The position numbers and the translations under genes are program-made. From assembly GCA_934204655.1 (NCBI GenBank), contig CAKPZJ010000010.1, forward strand, positions 1-64,000: 64,000 nucleotides of DNA, given 5' to 3'. This DNA comes from an uncultured Prevotella sp. GTDB lineage: Bacteria; Bacteroidota; Bacteroidia; Bacteroidales; Bacteroidaceae. Positions 52,667 through 61,693 of this stretch are shown here, in pieces (the stretch's first letter is position 1; each line of letters opens with the position of its first letter). The notes below the pieces were generated by a model. It was not told the origin of the DNA. It saw nothing but the letters and a program-made list of their open reading frames with translations, and ran no database searches.

Positions 52667-52729
52667 ATGTGCATCGGGTGCTTCGGGATGTGCATACTGA
52701 GTTTGCGGATGTACATCCCCAGTCTTCGG
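52667..52729. repeat. 21-bp tandem array between TonB receptor and aspS
   Basis: Three units start ATGTGCATC, ATGTGCATA and ATGTACATC at 52667, 52688 and 52709, each ending TTCGG or TGCGG: exact 21-bp period. It has no supported gene. It lies in a 370-nt gap that otherwise holds only the upstream terminator and the aspS promoter. Confidence 0.7.
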
Positions 52730-52813
52730 ACCGAGCCTGCGCACCCATCTGGCAGTGTGCCCACCGGTATCGGGCTAAATTCTGATGGTGGCACGGATTA
52801 TTGGGGGATTTGT

Positions 52814-52844
52814 TTTGTGTTTCATTACAAATGTTGTAATTTTG
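52814..52844 (+). promoter_or_regulatory. Promoter of aspS
   Basis: TTTG 52814-52817, a 19-nt spacer, then TAATTTTG 52837-52844: a perfect consensus. Confidence 0.85.
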
Positions 52845-52871
52845 CAAGAAAGAAAATAAACATTATATACT

Positions 52872-54635
52872 ATGTATAGAACTAAAACGTGTGGAGAACT
52901 GCGTCTGTCAGACGCTGGCACGCAGGTAACGCTGGCTGGCTGGGTGCAGAAAGTAAGAAAAATGGGCGGAATGACATTCGTTGACCTCCGCGACCGTTAC
53001 GGCATTACACAGCTGGTGTTCAATGAGTCGGCTGATAAGGGCCTCTGTGACCAGGCTAACCATCTGGGCCGCGAATACTGTATCCAGGTTAAGGGCCAGG
53101 TAAGCGAGCGCCAGAGCAAGAATGACAAGATAGCCACGGGCGACATAGAGATATTGGCTTCGGAACTGACAGTGCTGAGCCCCAGTGCCGTGCCTCCCTT
53201 TACGATAGAGGACAATACCGACGGCGGCGATGACCTCCGTATGAAATACCGTTATCTGGACCTACGCCGTAGCACCGTCCGCAAGAACCTGGAGCTGCGC
53301 CATCGCATGACGATACTCATCCGCAACTTCCTCGATGCCCGCCAGTTTATCGAAGTAGAGACTCCTATCCTGATAGGGTCTACTCCCGAGGGCGCGCGCG
53401 ACTTCGTGGTACCCTCGCGCATGAATCCGGGACAGTTCTATGCCCTTCCGCAGAGTCCGCAGACCCTGAAGCAACTTCTGATGGTGGCTGGCTTTGACCG
53501 CTACTTCCAGATTGCCAAGTGTTTCCGTGACGAGGATTTGCGTGCTGACCGTCAGCCCGAGTTTACTCAGGTCGACTGCGAGATGAGCTTTGTCGACCAG
53601 GAGGATGTAATAGGCATCTTCGAGGATATGTGCCGTATGCTGTTCCGCGAAGTTCGAGGTGTAGAACTGCCGGCTAAGCTGCAGCAGATGACGTGGCAAG
53701 AAGCCATGAAGCGATTTGGCTCAGACAAACCCGATTTGCGGTTCGGCATGGAGTTCGTAGAGCTCAAGGACACTTTCGCAGGCAAGTCTGACTTCGCCGT
53801 GTTCAACGAGGCCGCCTACATAGGGGCCATCTGTGTGCCCGGATGCGCTGGCTATAGCCGCAAGCAGATAGATGAACTCACCGAGTTTGTCAAGAAACCG
53901 CAGATAGGTGCCAAGGGTCTGGTGTACATCAAGTATAATGCCGACGGAACCACCAAGAGCTCTATAGACAAGTTCTATGGTGCCGACGTACTGGCCGAGG
54001 TGAAGAAGCAGACCATGGCCAACGATGGCGACCTTGTCCTGATACTCAGCGGAAGTGCCGTGAACAAGACCCGGACGCAACTCTGCGCGCTCAGACTGGA
54101 GATGGCAGACAGGCTGGGCCTTCGCGACAAGAACAAGTTTGAGTGCCTGTGGATAGTAGACTTCCCCCTGTTCGAGTGGAGCGACGAGGAGCAGCGTCTC
54201 ATGGCCACCCACCATCCCTTTACCATGCCCAATCCTGACGACATACCCTTGCTGGACGAGCACCCCGAACAAGTGCGCGCTAAAGCATACGACTTCGTGT
54301 GCAATGGTATCGAAGTGGGCGGTGGTTCACTCCGTATTCACGACTCTAACCTCCAGGAGAAGATGTTTAAGATACTCGGCTTCACCAAAGAGCGTGCCGA
54401 GGCTCAGTTTGGCTTCCTGATGAACGCCTTCAAGTACGGTGCACCACCTCACGCTGGCCTCGCCTTCGGTCTCGACCGCTTCGTGTCTATCATGGCAGGT
54501 CTTGACTCTATCCGCGACTGCATCGCCTTTCCCAAGAACAACTCCGGTCGCGACGTGATGCTCGATGCACCCTCTGAGTTGGCGCCTAAACAGTTGGATG
54601 AGCTGCAAATAAAGGTTGACTTGCATCAAGCGTAG
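52872..54635 (+). CDS. aspS: Aspartate--tRNA ligase
   Basis: A 587-aa bacterial-type class IIb synthetase. An N-terminal OB-fold anticodon-binding domain ([24 protein letters not shown]) precedes the catalytic core with motif 2 [16 protein letters not shown] (about residues 218-233) and motif 3 [13 protein letters not shown]. The bacterial GAD insertion lies between. It charges tRNA-Asp; monocistronic with its own promoter. Confidence 0.97.
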   Translation: MYRTKTCGELRLSDAGTQVTLAGWVQKVRKMGGMTFVDLRDRYGITQLVFNESADKGLCDQANHLGREYCIQVKGQVSERQSKNDKIATGDIEILASELTVLSPSAVPPFTIEDNTDGGDDLRMKYRYLDLRRSTVRKNLELRHRMTILIRNFLDARQFIEVETPILIGSTPEGARDFVVPSRMNPGQFYALPQSPQTLKQLLMVAGFDRYFQIAKCFRDEDLRADRQPEFTQVDCEMSFVDQEDVIGIFEDMCRMLFREVRGVELPAKLQQMTWQEAMKRFGSDKPDLRFGMEFVELKDTFAGKSDFAVFNEAAYIGAICVPGCAGYSRKQIDELTEFVKKPQIGAKGLVYIKYNADGTTKSSIDKFYGADVLAEVKKQTMANDGDLVLILSGSAVNKTRTQLCALRLEMADRLGLRDKNKFECLWIVDFPLFEWSDEEQRLMATHHPFTMPNPDDIPLLDEHPEQVRAKAYDFVCNGIEVGGGSLRIHDSNLQEKMFKILGFTKERAEAQFGFLMNAFKYGAPPHAGLAFGLDRFVSIMAGLDSIRDCIAFPKNNSGRDVMLDAPSELAPKQLDELQIKVDLHQA

Positions 54636-54685
54636 GCAGAAAACATTACAATTAGAATGGGTTTTGTCATGTTTTTAATGAAATA

Positions 54686-54718
54686 TTTGGACATTTGTAA
54701 AATAAAGTGTTATCTTTG
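54686..54718 (+). promoter_or_regulatory. Promoter of the winged-helix gene
   Basis: TTTG 54686-54689, a 21-nt spacer, then TATCTTTG 54711-54718. Confidence 0.65.
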
Positions 54719-54777
54719 TATTGCAAATAACGCCGTATAGATAATGAGAGGCGGCAAATATAAAAAATTACTAAACT

Positions 54778-55068
54778 ATGACAGAAAAGAATACAACAAA
54801 GGCAGCCGCAACTAAGAAGAGTACTGCCGCAAAGAAGACTGCCGCAAAGAAGACTGCTGTGAAGGGCAGTGTAGTGCTGAACGCTGAGAATGTAGGCTTC
54901 AAGGCTGGTGATGTGTATCAGGCTTTGGCCACGGCAGAGAAGCCGATGACGGTAGCCGAGATAGCCAAGAGCGCCAAGATAACCGAGGACGAGGTTCTGG
55001 TTGGCATGGGCTGGCTCTTCAAGGAAGGCAAGATTAAAGACGAGGATGACAAGGTCGTTCTTGCTTAA
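54778..55068 (+). CDS. Winged-helix protein with histone H1-like basic N-terminal tail
   Basis: A 96-aa protein. Residues 1-30 are Lys/Ala/Thr-rich with repeated AAKKTA units, like the tails of bacterial histone-H1-type proteins. Residues ~35-96 form a small winged helix of the DUF2582 type (NVGFKAGDVYQALATAEKPM, VAEIAKSAKITEDEVLVGMG, WLFKEGKI, then a beta hairpin to DKVVLA). It probably binds DNA as a small nucleoid or regulatory protein; this is inference. It has its own promoter and terminator. Confidence 0.8.
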   Translation: MTEKNTTKAAATKKSTAAKKTAAKKTAVKGSVVLNAENVGFKAGDVYQALATAEKPMTVAEIAKSAKITEDEVLVGMGWLFKEGKIKDEDDKVVLA

Positions 55069-55086
55069 ATAAGAAAAAGATGAGGA

Positions 55087-55124
55087 GGGTCGCATCCGGC
55101 TGATACGGATGTGACCCTTTTTTA
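55087..55124 (+). terminator. Intrinsic terminator of the winged-helix gene
   Basis: 12-bp stem GGGTCGCATCCG/CGGATGTGACCC (one G-U), 7-nt loop, TTTTTT tail. Confidence 0.9.
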
Positions 55125-55138
55125 TATCTGTTATCACC

Positions 55139-55468
55139 GTGAATTACGAGAACGAGATTTTTAACGCCCTGCAGGCTGCGGGCCCTGAGGGAGCATCGGT
55201 AAAGGATATAGCCAGGTATGTGTACAATGCCTGCAACTCCTTTTTTATACCCTTGGACTATGGCGACGTACACCGCTATGTCTCGGCTTATCTCGTCCGT
55301 AATGCCAGGCGGCCCGGCTCATTGATAGAGAGCACTGGGGCACGTGGCCGCTATCGCCTCAACCTCAGTTCGCCCAAGACTCAGCAGCTCATGCTCATTT
55401 TTGGCGATTACGACACCGAGGAGAGCCCCCAGGAGCCCAGCGAGGACGGCTCGCTCTCCCTGTTCTAA
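55139..55468 (+). CDS. Conserved small HTH-like protein of unknown function
   Basis: A 109-aa protein starting at GTG 55139 (MNYENEIFNALQAAGPEGASV), with a helical N-terminus resembling a winged-helix/HARE-type fold. It has a conserved-looking ARYVYNACNSFFIPLDYGDVHRYV core, then a basic GARGRYRLN strand and an acidic tail (TEESPQEPSEDG). I recall similar proteins in Bacteroides/Prevotella without assigned function. It begins only 15 nt after the previous terminator's T-run and no TAnnTTTG box fits there, so it may depend on read-through. Confidence 0.65.
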   Translation: MNYENEIFNALQAAGPEGASVKDIARYVYNACNSFFIPLDYGDVHRYVSAYLVRNARRPGSLIESTGARGRYRLNLSSPKTQQLMLIFGDYDTEESPQEPSEDGSLSLF

Positions 55469-55509
55469 ATTTATTCCCGTTTTTGTGCTTTACTTTGAAA
55501 TAAAATTCA

Positions 55510-55517
55510 TACATTTG
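55510..55517 (+). promoter_or_regulatory. -7 element for mannose-1-P guanylyltransferase
   Basis: TACATTTG on the plus strand, 25 nt before the start codon. TTTG copies upstream are at poor spacing. Confidence 0.6.
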
Positions 55518-55541
55518 TAGTTCACATTAACGAACTATACA

Positions 55542-56609
55542 ATGACTAAGAGTAACAACCATCTTGTGATAATGGCCGGTGGGGTAGGGAGCCGCTTCTG
55601 GCCGATGAGTACGGCTGACCGCCCTAAGCAGTTTATCGATGTCCTTGGTGTGGGCAAGTCTCTGCTGCAACTCACTTATCAGCGTTTTGGCGATTTCTGT
55701 CCATTGGACAACGTCTGGGTTGTGACTAATAAGAAATATGTGGCCCTGGTGCACGAGCAGTTGCCTGACATTCCGGCCGAAAACATCCTTCAGGAACCTT
55801 GCCGGCGTAACACGGCTCCCTGTATAGCCTACGTTAGCTGGCGTATTAAGGCCCGCGACCCCAAGGCCAACGTGGTGGTGACTCCCAGTGACCACATAGT
55901 GACCGATGAGACCGAGTTCAGACGTATCATCGGTCTCTGCATGGACTTCACGGAAGACTCTGATGCCATAGTGACCCTTGGCATGAAGCCCAACCGCCCC
56001 GAGACGGGCTACGGGTATATCAAGGCTGACCTGTCTATGAGCTCGCTCCGTCAGAAGGAAATCTTCAGGGTTGACAAGTTTAAGGAGAAACCCGACTATG
56101 ATACCGCCAAGGAGTATATCAAGGACAGCAGCTACTTCTGGAACGCCGGCATCTTTATCTGGAGTGTCAGCACCATCGTCAATGCGTTTCGCGTGTATCA
56201 GCCTGCCATCGCCAAGATATTCGAGAACCTCACCCCCGTCTACGGAACGGCCGAGGAGCAGGCGCGCATAGACGCGGTATATCCCGAGTGCGAGAATATA
56301 TCGGTCGATTACGCCATTATGGAGCGCGTCGAGGAGATATTTGTCTGCCCGGCTGACTTCGGCTGGAGCGACCTTGGCACCTGGGGGAGCCTTCAGATGC
56401 AGACCAAGCGTGACCTGTATGGCAACAGTCTTATCGGCCATAATATACAGATGTATGAGAGCCACAACTGCATAGTCCATACCTTGCAGCAGAAGCAAGT
56501 GGTCATCCAGGGACTGGATAACTACATAGTGGCCGAGAAAGACGGCATATTACTTATCTGCAAGTTAGAGGAAGAACAGCGCATCAAGCAGTTCAGCGGC
56601 GAGGGATAA
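55542..56609 (+). CDS. manC: Mannose-1-phosphate guanylyltransferase
   Basis: A 355-aa nucleotidyltransferase making GDP-mannose from GTP and mannose-1-phosphate, precursor for mannose and fucose glycans. N-terminal MAGGVGSRFWPMS and RPKQF form the nucleotide and phosphate site; EPCRRNTAPCIAY, VTPSDH and the late FGWSDLGTWGS are also diagnostic. It is the single-domain form without the phosphomannose isomerase half of bifunctional ManC. Single-gene unit closed by a long hairpin. Confidence 0.94.
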   Translation: MTKSNNHLVIMAGGVGSRFWPMSTADRPKQFIDVLGVGKSLLQLTYQRFGDFCPLDNVWVVTNKKYVALVHEQLPDIPAENILQEPCRRNTAPCIAYVSWRIKARDPKANVVVTPSDHIVTDETEFRRIIGLCMDFTEDSDAIVTLGMKPNRPETGYGYIKADLSMSSLRQKEIFRVDKFKEKPDYDTAKEYIKDSSYFWNAGIFIWSVSTIVNAFRVYQPAIAKIFENLTPVYGTAEEQARIDAVYPECENISVDYAIMERVEEIFVCPADFGWSDLGTWGSLQMQTKRDLYGNSLIGHNIQMYESHNCIVHTLQQKQVVIQGLDNYIVAEKDGILLICKLEEEQRIKQFSGEG

Positions 56610-56633
56610 TCGCCGATAGGCTGCCCGTTATAC

Positions 56634-56687
56634 CAGAACATCCATCTGTAACCGCCCCGTGTGAGCTGTTTACAGATGGATGTTCTG
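56634..56687. terminator. Convergent terminator between manC and the DedA gene
   Basis: 18-bp perfect stem CAGAACATCCATCTGTAA/TTACAGATGGATGTTCTG with an 18-nt loop, then TTTG on the plus strand. Confidence 0.8.
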
Positions 56688-56743
56688 TTTGTATCTGCAT
56701 GGTGTCCAGGGGACTACCCCTAGACACCGCGTATGTCTTGGGG

Positions 56744-57370
56744 TTACTTCTTGCGCTTGCCCAAGAGCCACTTGACCCCAAAGTAGATGACGGCCAGGCC
56801 GACAAGGGCCACAAGGCCTATCTTGATGTACTCGCCATACTCCATAATCTTGTCGTTGAGCTGATTCTCGGGCACGATGGTGTGAAGGTACCAGCCGAGC
56901 AGGGCCAGGATGCAGTTCCACAGGCCGGCACCGAGCGTGGTATACAGGATAAATTTCCAGAACTTCATCTTGGACAAGCCGGCAGGGATAGAGATGAGGT
57001 GGCGGATGCCCGGAAGCAGGCGGCCGGTAAGGGTGGCTACCACCCCATGGTCATTAAAGAACTGCTCGCTCTTTTCTACCTTCTGCTGATTGAGCAGGCA
57101 CATACGGCCCCACTTGCTGTTGGCAAAACGGTAGATGATGGGTCGCCCGAGATAGTAGCCGGCCAGATAGTTGATGGTGGCTCCGCAGTCGGCACCCAGC
57201 GTGGCAAACAGGATGACCAGGAATACGTTGAGATTGCCCCCTGCGGCGTGGTAGGCAGCAGGCGACACGACCAGTTCGGACGGAACGGGGATAACAGTGC
57301 TTTCCAATAGCATCAGAAAGAAAATCGTGGCGTAATTCAGATTTCCTAATAGGGTTGATAACCAGTTCAT
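56744..57370 (-). CDS. DedA-family membrane protein
   Basis: A 208-aa inner-membrane protein with the VTT/SNARE-associated domain. Its N-terminal re-entrant region (ATIFFLMLLESTVIPVPSELV) carries the acidic and proline residues typical of DedA. GADCGATINYLAGYYLGRP and TLTGRLLPGIRHLISIPAGLSKM hold the conserved G-Y-LGR and RxxP-GxR motifs. Members flip undecaprenyl phosphate or phospholipids and affect pH/drug resistance. The ATG overlaps the stop of the TPR gene (ATGA). Confidence 0.93.
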   Translation of the reverse strand: MNWLSTLLGNLNYATIFFLMLLESTVIPVPSELVVSPAAYHAAGGNLNVFLVILFATLGADCGATINYLAGYYLGRPIIYRFANSKWGRMCLLNQQKVEKSEQFFNDHGVVATLTGRLLPGIRHLISIPAGLSKMKFWKFILYTTLGAGLWNCILALLGWYLHTIVPENQLNDKIMEYGEYIKIGLVALVGLAVIYFGVKWLLGKRKK

Positions 57371-58800
57371 TTTCTAAATTTTTCTTTTAAGTATTCAAAA
57401 TAGTGATGTGGGTTAATATCGTTGGTGAGGGCCTCGGCAAATACCATGGCCACCTCCTGGGGATTGACACGGCACGCGGTGTCGAGCGCCTTGACAAATT
57501 CATCGTAGGAGCCGAGCTGTAGACAGCACGAGGCATAATAGGCCCACCCGTCGACTGACTCTGTGGCCGGGCGGCTGGTGGTTACCCGCTTGAAGATGTC
57601 GTAGGCAAGCATGGTGTAACCATTGTCGTAAGCCGCCACCCCTATCTGCCGCTCTGTGTCTATCGGGACATCCGAGCGGCTTACGGCCTCGTCAAACCAG
57701 GCCGTGGCCCGTTCATAGTGGTTGTTCTCTAAGCACACATAGCCCCTCAGTACGCACAGCTCGGCAGCATTGGCCCCGTCCAGGGCCCCTAACTGGTCCA
57801 GGATGACCATGGCCTCGTCCTCGTGGCCCTGTGCCGAGCGTATCAGACATAACTGCTTGCCTATCTCTATCTGCATATAGCTGTTGCCCGATGCTAACTG
57901 CATGGCCCGCTGGTAGTGGGCGAGGGCTGGCTCTAACTTCCCTAAACGTACCAGCGCCGACCCTACCATGGTTTCGCCGTTAGGGTCATTGGGGCGCAAT
58001 TTCTGGTACCGCTGGTAGTAGTCGAGCGCCTGCTCTAACTTGCCCATGGTAAACAGGCAGTTGCCCTTGTCCATGATGGCCTCGTCGCATAGCGGGTCTA
58101 TGGCTATGGCGAACTCGCTGCTCTGCAGCGCCTCGCTCACCTGGCCCTCCATGAACTGGGCCGAGGCCAACTGTGTCCAGTAAAACACCGAGTAGGGATG
58201 TTCCTCGACCAGCGGTTCCAATAGTTGTTCGGCCTGAGCATACTCGCCACGGAGGGCATAGACCCGCGCCATGACCTCTCGGTAGTCCTGGCTGTCCTTG
58301 CGGCCGGTATAACCTATCCATTTCTCGGCCAGCTGGTCAGCATTATAGTCTACCAGCAGGCTCGCCACATCATAGATATAGTCGGCCCGGTCGTCGCTGT
58401 CTATTTCCTGAAAGTGCTGATACAGATAGCTGTCGGCCTGAGCATCCTGGCCCCGGTAGAGCATTATTTCGGCGATAAGATAATAGTAGTCAAAGTCGGT
58501 CTTGTCGTCTATCAGCTGGGCGTAGCGCTCGGCTTCCTGCGGGTTGTCCTCGCGCAGCAAGGCGTAACGTGCCCGGAATAAGAGGGGAGTAGCTGTGCCC
58601 GGAAAAGTGCTGATGGCACGGTCCACGGCATGGAGAGCCTGGTCGGTGTCGCCATGGTCCTGATAATATTCAGCAATGTTAGTCAGCTCGTCGGGCTCAA
58701 AATAAGAGGGTTCGCCCGAACAGGTATCTTGCTCATACCTGTTCAGGAGAACCTTGAACTCATTACTGCGAAAATATTGCTCGTTAGAGTACTCTGTCAT
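57367..58800 (-). CDS. Tetratricopeptide-repeat protein
   Basis: A 477-aa, likely cytoplasmic TPR protein with no signal peptide. At least eight helix-turn-helix repeats can be read: EYYQDHGDTDQALHAVDRAI, VYALRGEYAQAEQLLEPL and GSALVRLGKLEPALAHYQRA among them. It starts at the base after the glnS stop (TAA|ATG) and overlaps the DedA gene. Partner and function unknown; the tight coupling suggests expression at a fixed ratio with glnS. Confidence 0.88.
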   Translation of the reverse strand: MTEYSNEQYFRSNEFKVLLNRYEQDTCSGEPSYFEPDELTNIAEYYQDHGDTDQALHAVDRAISTFPGTATPLLFRARYALLREDNPQEAERYAQLIDDKTDFDYYYLIAEIMLYRGQDAQADSYLYQHFQEIDSDDRADYIYDVASLLVDYNADQLAEKWIGYTGRKDSQDYREVMARVYALRGEYAQAEQLLEPLVEEHPYSVFYWTQLASAQFMEGQVSEALQSSEFAIAIDPLCDEAIMDKGNCLFTMGKLEQALDYYQRYQKLRPNDPNGETMVGSALVRLGKLEPALAHYQRAMQLASGNSYMQIEIGKQLCLIRSAQGHEDEAMVILDQLGALDGANAAELCVLRGYVCLENNHYERATAWFDEAVSRSDVPIDTERQIGVAAYDNGYTMLAYDIFKRVTTSRPATESVDGWAYYASCCLQLGSYDEFVKALDTACRVNPQEVAMVFAEALTNDINPHHYFEYLKEKFRK

Positions 58801-60519
58801 TTACTTTTTGTTCTGTTTAGCCCAAGCGTCTTTCAGGCCAACAGTCTTATTGAATACGGGATGCTCGGGCGTGCTGTCGGGGTCGGCCATAAAGTAGCCG
58901 ATACGCTGGAACTGCAGATACTGGCCAGCCTGCTTGGTGGCGGCATAGTCCTCGATGTAACAGTTGGTACGTACGCGGAGCGAGTCGGGGTTGAGCAGCT
59001 CGTGGAAGTCGCGCTCATCGGCCGATGGGTTCTCTACGAAGAAGAGGCGGTCGTACTCGCGCACCTCGGCCTGCTTGCAGTGGTCGGCGCTCACCCAGTG
59101 CAGGGTGCCCTTGACCTTTCGGTTGGCCCCCTCGAGTCCACTCTTGCTCTGCGGGTCGTATTCGGCGTATATCTCAGTAACGTTGCCCTCGGCATCCTTG
59201 GCACAGCCCGTACACTTCACGATGTAGGCGTTCTTCAGGCGTACCTCCTTGCCCGGGGTCATGCGGAAGAACTTCTTAGGAGCATCCTCCATGAAGTCGT
59301 CGCGCTCTATCCATAGGTTCTTGGTAAACACGATAGAGTGGGTGCCGCCCTCGGCGTTCTCCGGGTTGTTCACCGCCTCCATTTCTTCCTCCATTCCGTC
59401 TGGATAGTTGGTTATTATCAGCTTTACTGGGTTCAGCACGGCCGATACACGGCACGCCTTCTTGTTCAGGTCGTCGCGTACGGCGGCCTCAAGCAGTGCC
59501 ACATCGTTGAGGGCGTCAAACTTGGTGTAGCCGATGGAGTCGATAAAGTTGCGGATGCTCTCAGGCGAGTAGCCGCGACGGCGCATACCACAGAGGGTGG
59601 GCATGCGGGGGTCGTCCCAGCCGTTAACCAGGTGCTCATCGACCAGGGTGTGCAACTTGCGCTTGCTCATTACCGTATAGGTGAGGTTCAGCCGGTTGAA
59701 CTCTATCTGTCGGGGACGGTTATCGTGCAGGTTGTCGGCTGTGCCGTCCATCTCCTTGAGAAAATCAATGAACTTATCGTACAGCGGACGGTGCGGCACA
59801 AACTCCAGTGTACATATTGAGTGAGTTACTCCTTCGAAGTAATCGCTCTGTCCATGAGCAAAGTCGTACATGGGGTAGCAGTGCCACTGCGTGCCAGTAC
59901 GATGGTGGGGCGTATGGATGATGCGGTACATGATGGGGTCGCGGAAGTGCATGTTGGGGTTGGCCATGTCTAACTTGGCGCGCAGCACCATGCTGCCCTC
60001 GGCCACCTCGGCGGTATTCATCTGCTCGAAGAGCCGCAGGTTCTCCTCTACGGGACGGTCCCTGTACGGACTGGCCACGCCCGGAGTGGTCGGGGTGCCC
60101 TTCTGAGCGGCTATCTGCTCCGAGGTCTGCTCGTCTACGTAAGCCATGCCCCTCTTTATCATCCAGATGGCAAAGTCCCACAGTTTCTGGAAGTAGTCCG
60201 AGGCATAATAGATGTTGCCCCACTTGAAGCCCAGCCACTCGATGTCGTGCAGGATGTTCTCTACATACTCCGTATTCTCCTTGCTGGGGTTGGTGTCGTC
60301 AAAGCGGAGGTTGCAGACACCGTTATATTTTTCGGCAACGCCGAAGTCCATGCAGATGGCTTTGGCATGGCCGATGTGCAGGTAGCCATTAGGCTCTGGG
60401 GGGAAGCGAGTCTGTATGCGCCCGCCGTTCTTACCCTCAGCCAGGTCCTGTTCTACCAGTTGCTCTACGAAGCTAATGCTTTTTTTCTCTTCTACTATGT
60501 TCTCTTCTTTCGTTGCCAT
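58801..60519 (-). CDS. glnS: Glutamine--tRNA ligase
   Basis: A 572-aa class Ib synthetase: TRFPPEPNGYLHIGHAKAI (HIGH, about residues 38-56), the YFEG/FAHGQSDY acceptor-binding region, the KMSKS-equivalent VMSKRKL (about residue 283) and a C-terminal anticodon-binding beta-barrel domain. Its presence means Gln-tRNA is made directly rather than only by transamidation. It has its own perfect promoter and heads the glnS-TPR-DedA unit. Confidence 0.97.
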   Translation of the reverse strand: MATKEENIVEEKKSISFVEQLVEQDLAEGKNGGRIQTRFPPEPNGYLHIGHAKAICMDFGVAEKYNGVCNLRFDDTNPSKENTEYVENILHDIEWLGFKWGNIYYASDYFQKLWDFAIWMIKRGMAYVDEQTSEQIAAQKGTPTTPGVASPYRDRPVEENLRLFEQMNTAEVAEGSMVLRAKLDMANPNMHFRDPIMYRIIHTPHHRTGTQWHCYPMYDFAHGQSDYFEGVTHSICTLEFVPHRPLYDKFIDFLKEMDGTADNLHDNRPRQIEFNRLNLTYTVMSKRKLHTLVDEHLVNGWDDPRMPTLCGMRRRGYSPESIRNFIDSIGYTKFDALNDVALLEAAVRDDLNKKACRVSAVLNPVKLIITNYPDGMEEEMEAVNNPENAEGGTHSIVFTKNLWIERDDFMEDAPKKFFRMTPGKEVRLKNAYIVKCTGCAKDAEGNVTEIYAEYDPQSKSGLEGANRKVKGTLHWVSADHCKQAEVREYDRLFFVENPSADERDFHELLNPDSLRVRTNCYIEDYAATKQAGQYLQFQRIGYFMADPDSTPEHPVFNKTVGLKDAWAKQNKK

Positions 60520-60608
60520 GATGGTACTTGTTTATTTTAGTGCTATAATGATAGGAACCCTGGGCCTGGGAATGGTTCCCCCAGGCACCAATAGGCCACT
60601 TGATACTG

Positions 60609-60639
60609 CAAAGGTAGTGCAAGCCGAAGACACTACAAA
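60609..60639 (-). promoter_or_regulatory. Promoter of glnS
   Basis: On the minus strand TTTG (plus 60636-60639), a 19-nt spacer, then TACCTTTG (plus 60609-60616). Confidence 0.85.
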
Positions 60640-60698
60640 GAAAAAACTCAGTTTTTTTGCTTAGTAGTGCTGATAAGCAGCCCATTTCGCCCCTCGGA

Positions 60699-61247
60699 CT
60701 ACCGGGCCCACACCACGTTGCCCTCTTTGCGGGGCGAGCGTGGCTTCAGAGCGTCGGGAGCAGCGTAGCCCAGTATGCAGAAGGCTATGCCCTCGTACTC
60801 GCCCTCGATGCCCAACTCGCGCAGGATGTTCCGCCCCTCTTCGGAGTCGAAGGTCTCCTTGGCGCGATGTATCCAGCACGAGCCGAGACCCAGGCTGTGG
60901 GCGGCCAGCATCATGTTCTCCATGACCAGGGAACCGTCGTACACGCGGGTGCCCACTTGCTTGTCGGCCAGCACTACGAGGACCACCGGGGCACCGTAGA
61001 AAGGGTCGCCGTGGCCCGAACTGGTTTCGAGTTTTTTGCCGGTAATTATCTCCAGGTTGATGCGGCTCAGCCGGTCTCTGTGCTCGCGGTTGGTTACGGC
61101 TATAATCATGGCCGACTGCTTATTCATGCCCGATGGAGCGTAGGTTCCGGCTTCGACAACTTGTTTAATCAGTTCATCGGAAACCATTCTGTCTGTGTAC
61201 TTTTTCACACTTCTGCGTGTAAGGATAGTCTTCATTGTCTCATTCAT
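60699..61247 (-). CDS. Nitroreductase-family protein
   Basis: A 182-aa flavin (FMN) oxidoreductase. TRRSVKKYTDRMVSDELI at the N-terminus is the FMN-phosphate site. GTYAPSGMNKQSAMIIAV, then AHSLGLGSCWIHRA, and the end GYAAPDALKPRSPRK are typical. Probably reduces nitro compounds or quinones with NAD(P)H; substrate unknown. MNETMKTILTRR (61247) was chosen because the longer frame runs into repeat element D. A second ATG lies 12 nt further in. Confidence 0.9.
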   Translation of the reverse strand: MNETMKTILTRRSVKKYTDRMVSDELIKQVVEAGTYAPSGMNKQSAMIIAVTNREHRDRLSRINLEIITGKKLETSSGHGDPFYGAPVVLVVLADKQVGTRVYDGSLVMENMMLAAHSLGLGSCWIHRAKETFDSEEGRNILRELGIEGEYEGIAFCILGYAAPDALKPRSPRKEGNVVWAR

Positions 61248-61344
61248 AATCGTTCGTATTTTGATGCGTGTTATGGGTCTTGTATAGAGTCGCGTCCAAT
61301 GCGTGGCCACGTCCATTCGGGGTTTGGGGAGCCAGCTTTGTTTG

Positions 61345-61600
61345 AAAAGTAAAAAGATAAAAAAGCAAAAAGGTAAAAAGGGGTGGATCCGTGGTTGCCC
61401 TGACAAAAGGAAAAACAGCTTCTAAATTTGTGGAGGCCGACCTTTTCAATCGTGGGAGCCACCTTTAGCGCGCTGGGAGCCGTCTTTAGAAAGTTAAAGA
61501 CCGGTCTTTCCATTTCCTGCGAAATTCATAGGAGTATTGGCGACCTGCACCAGCGTACAGGGAATGTTTCTTACCTTTTTACCTTTTATATTTTTATCAT
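61345..61600 (+). repeat. Modular intergenic repeat element D
   Basis: Same layout as element A: left end AAAAGTAAAAAGATAA (61345-61360), a GGATCCGTGGTTGCCCTGA block, then tandem ~21-bp units at 61431, 61453 and 61474 (TGGGAGCC-CTTTAG type). CACCAGCGTACAGG (61549-61562) and a right end TTACCTTTTTACCTTTTA follow. The terminal inverted repeats are imperfect here. It lies between proS and the nitroreductase. Confidence 0.65.
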
Positions 61601-61631
61601 CCAAAGATTGTCGCAACAGGGTAGGGAAGTA

Positions 61632-61674
61632 CGAAAAAGTCCCCGTCTTAACCTCCACGGTGCAGACAGGGACT
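61632..61674 (-). terminator. Intrinsic terminator of proS
   Basis: Stem AGTCCCCGTCT/AGACAGGGACT (one mismatch) with a 15-nt loop. On the minus strand it is followed by TTTTCGT. Confidence 0.75.
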
Positions 61675-61693
61675 CTCTGTACTTATATATCCA

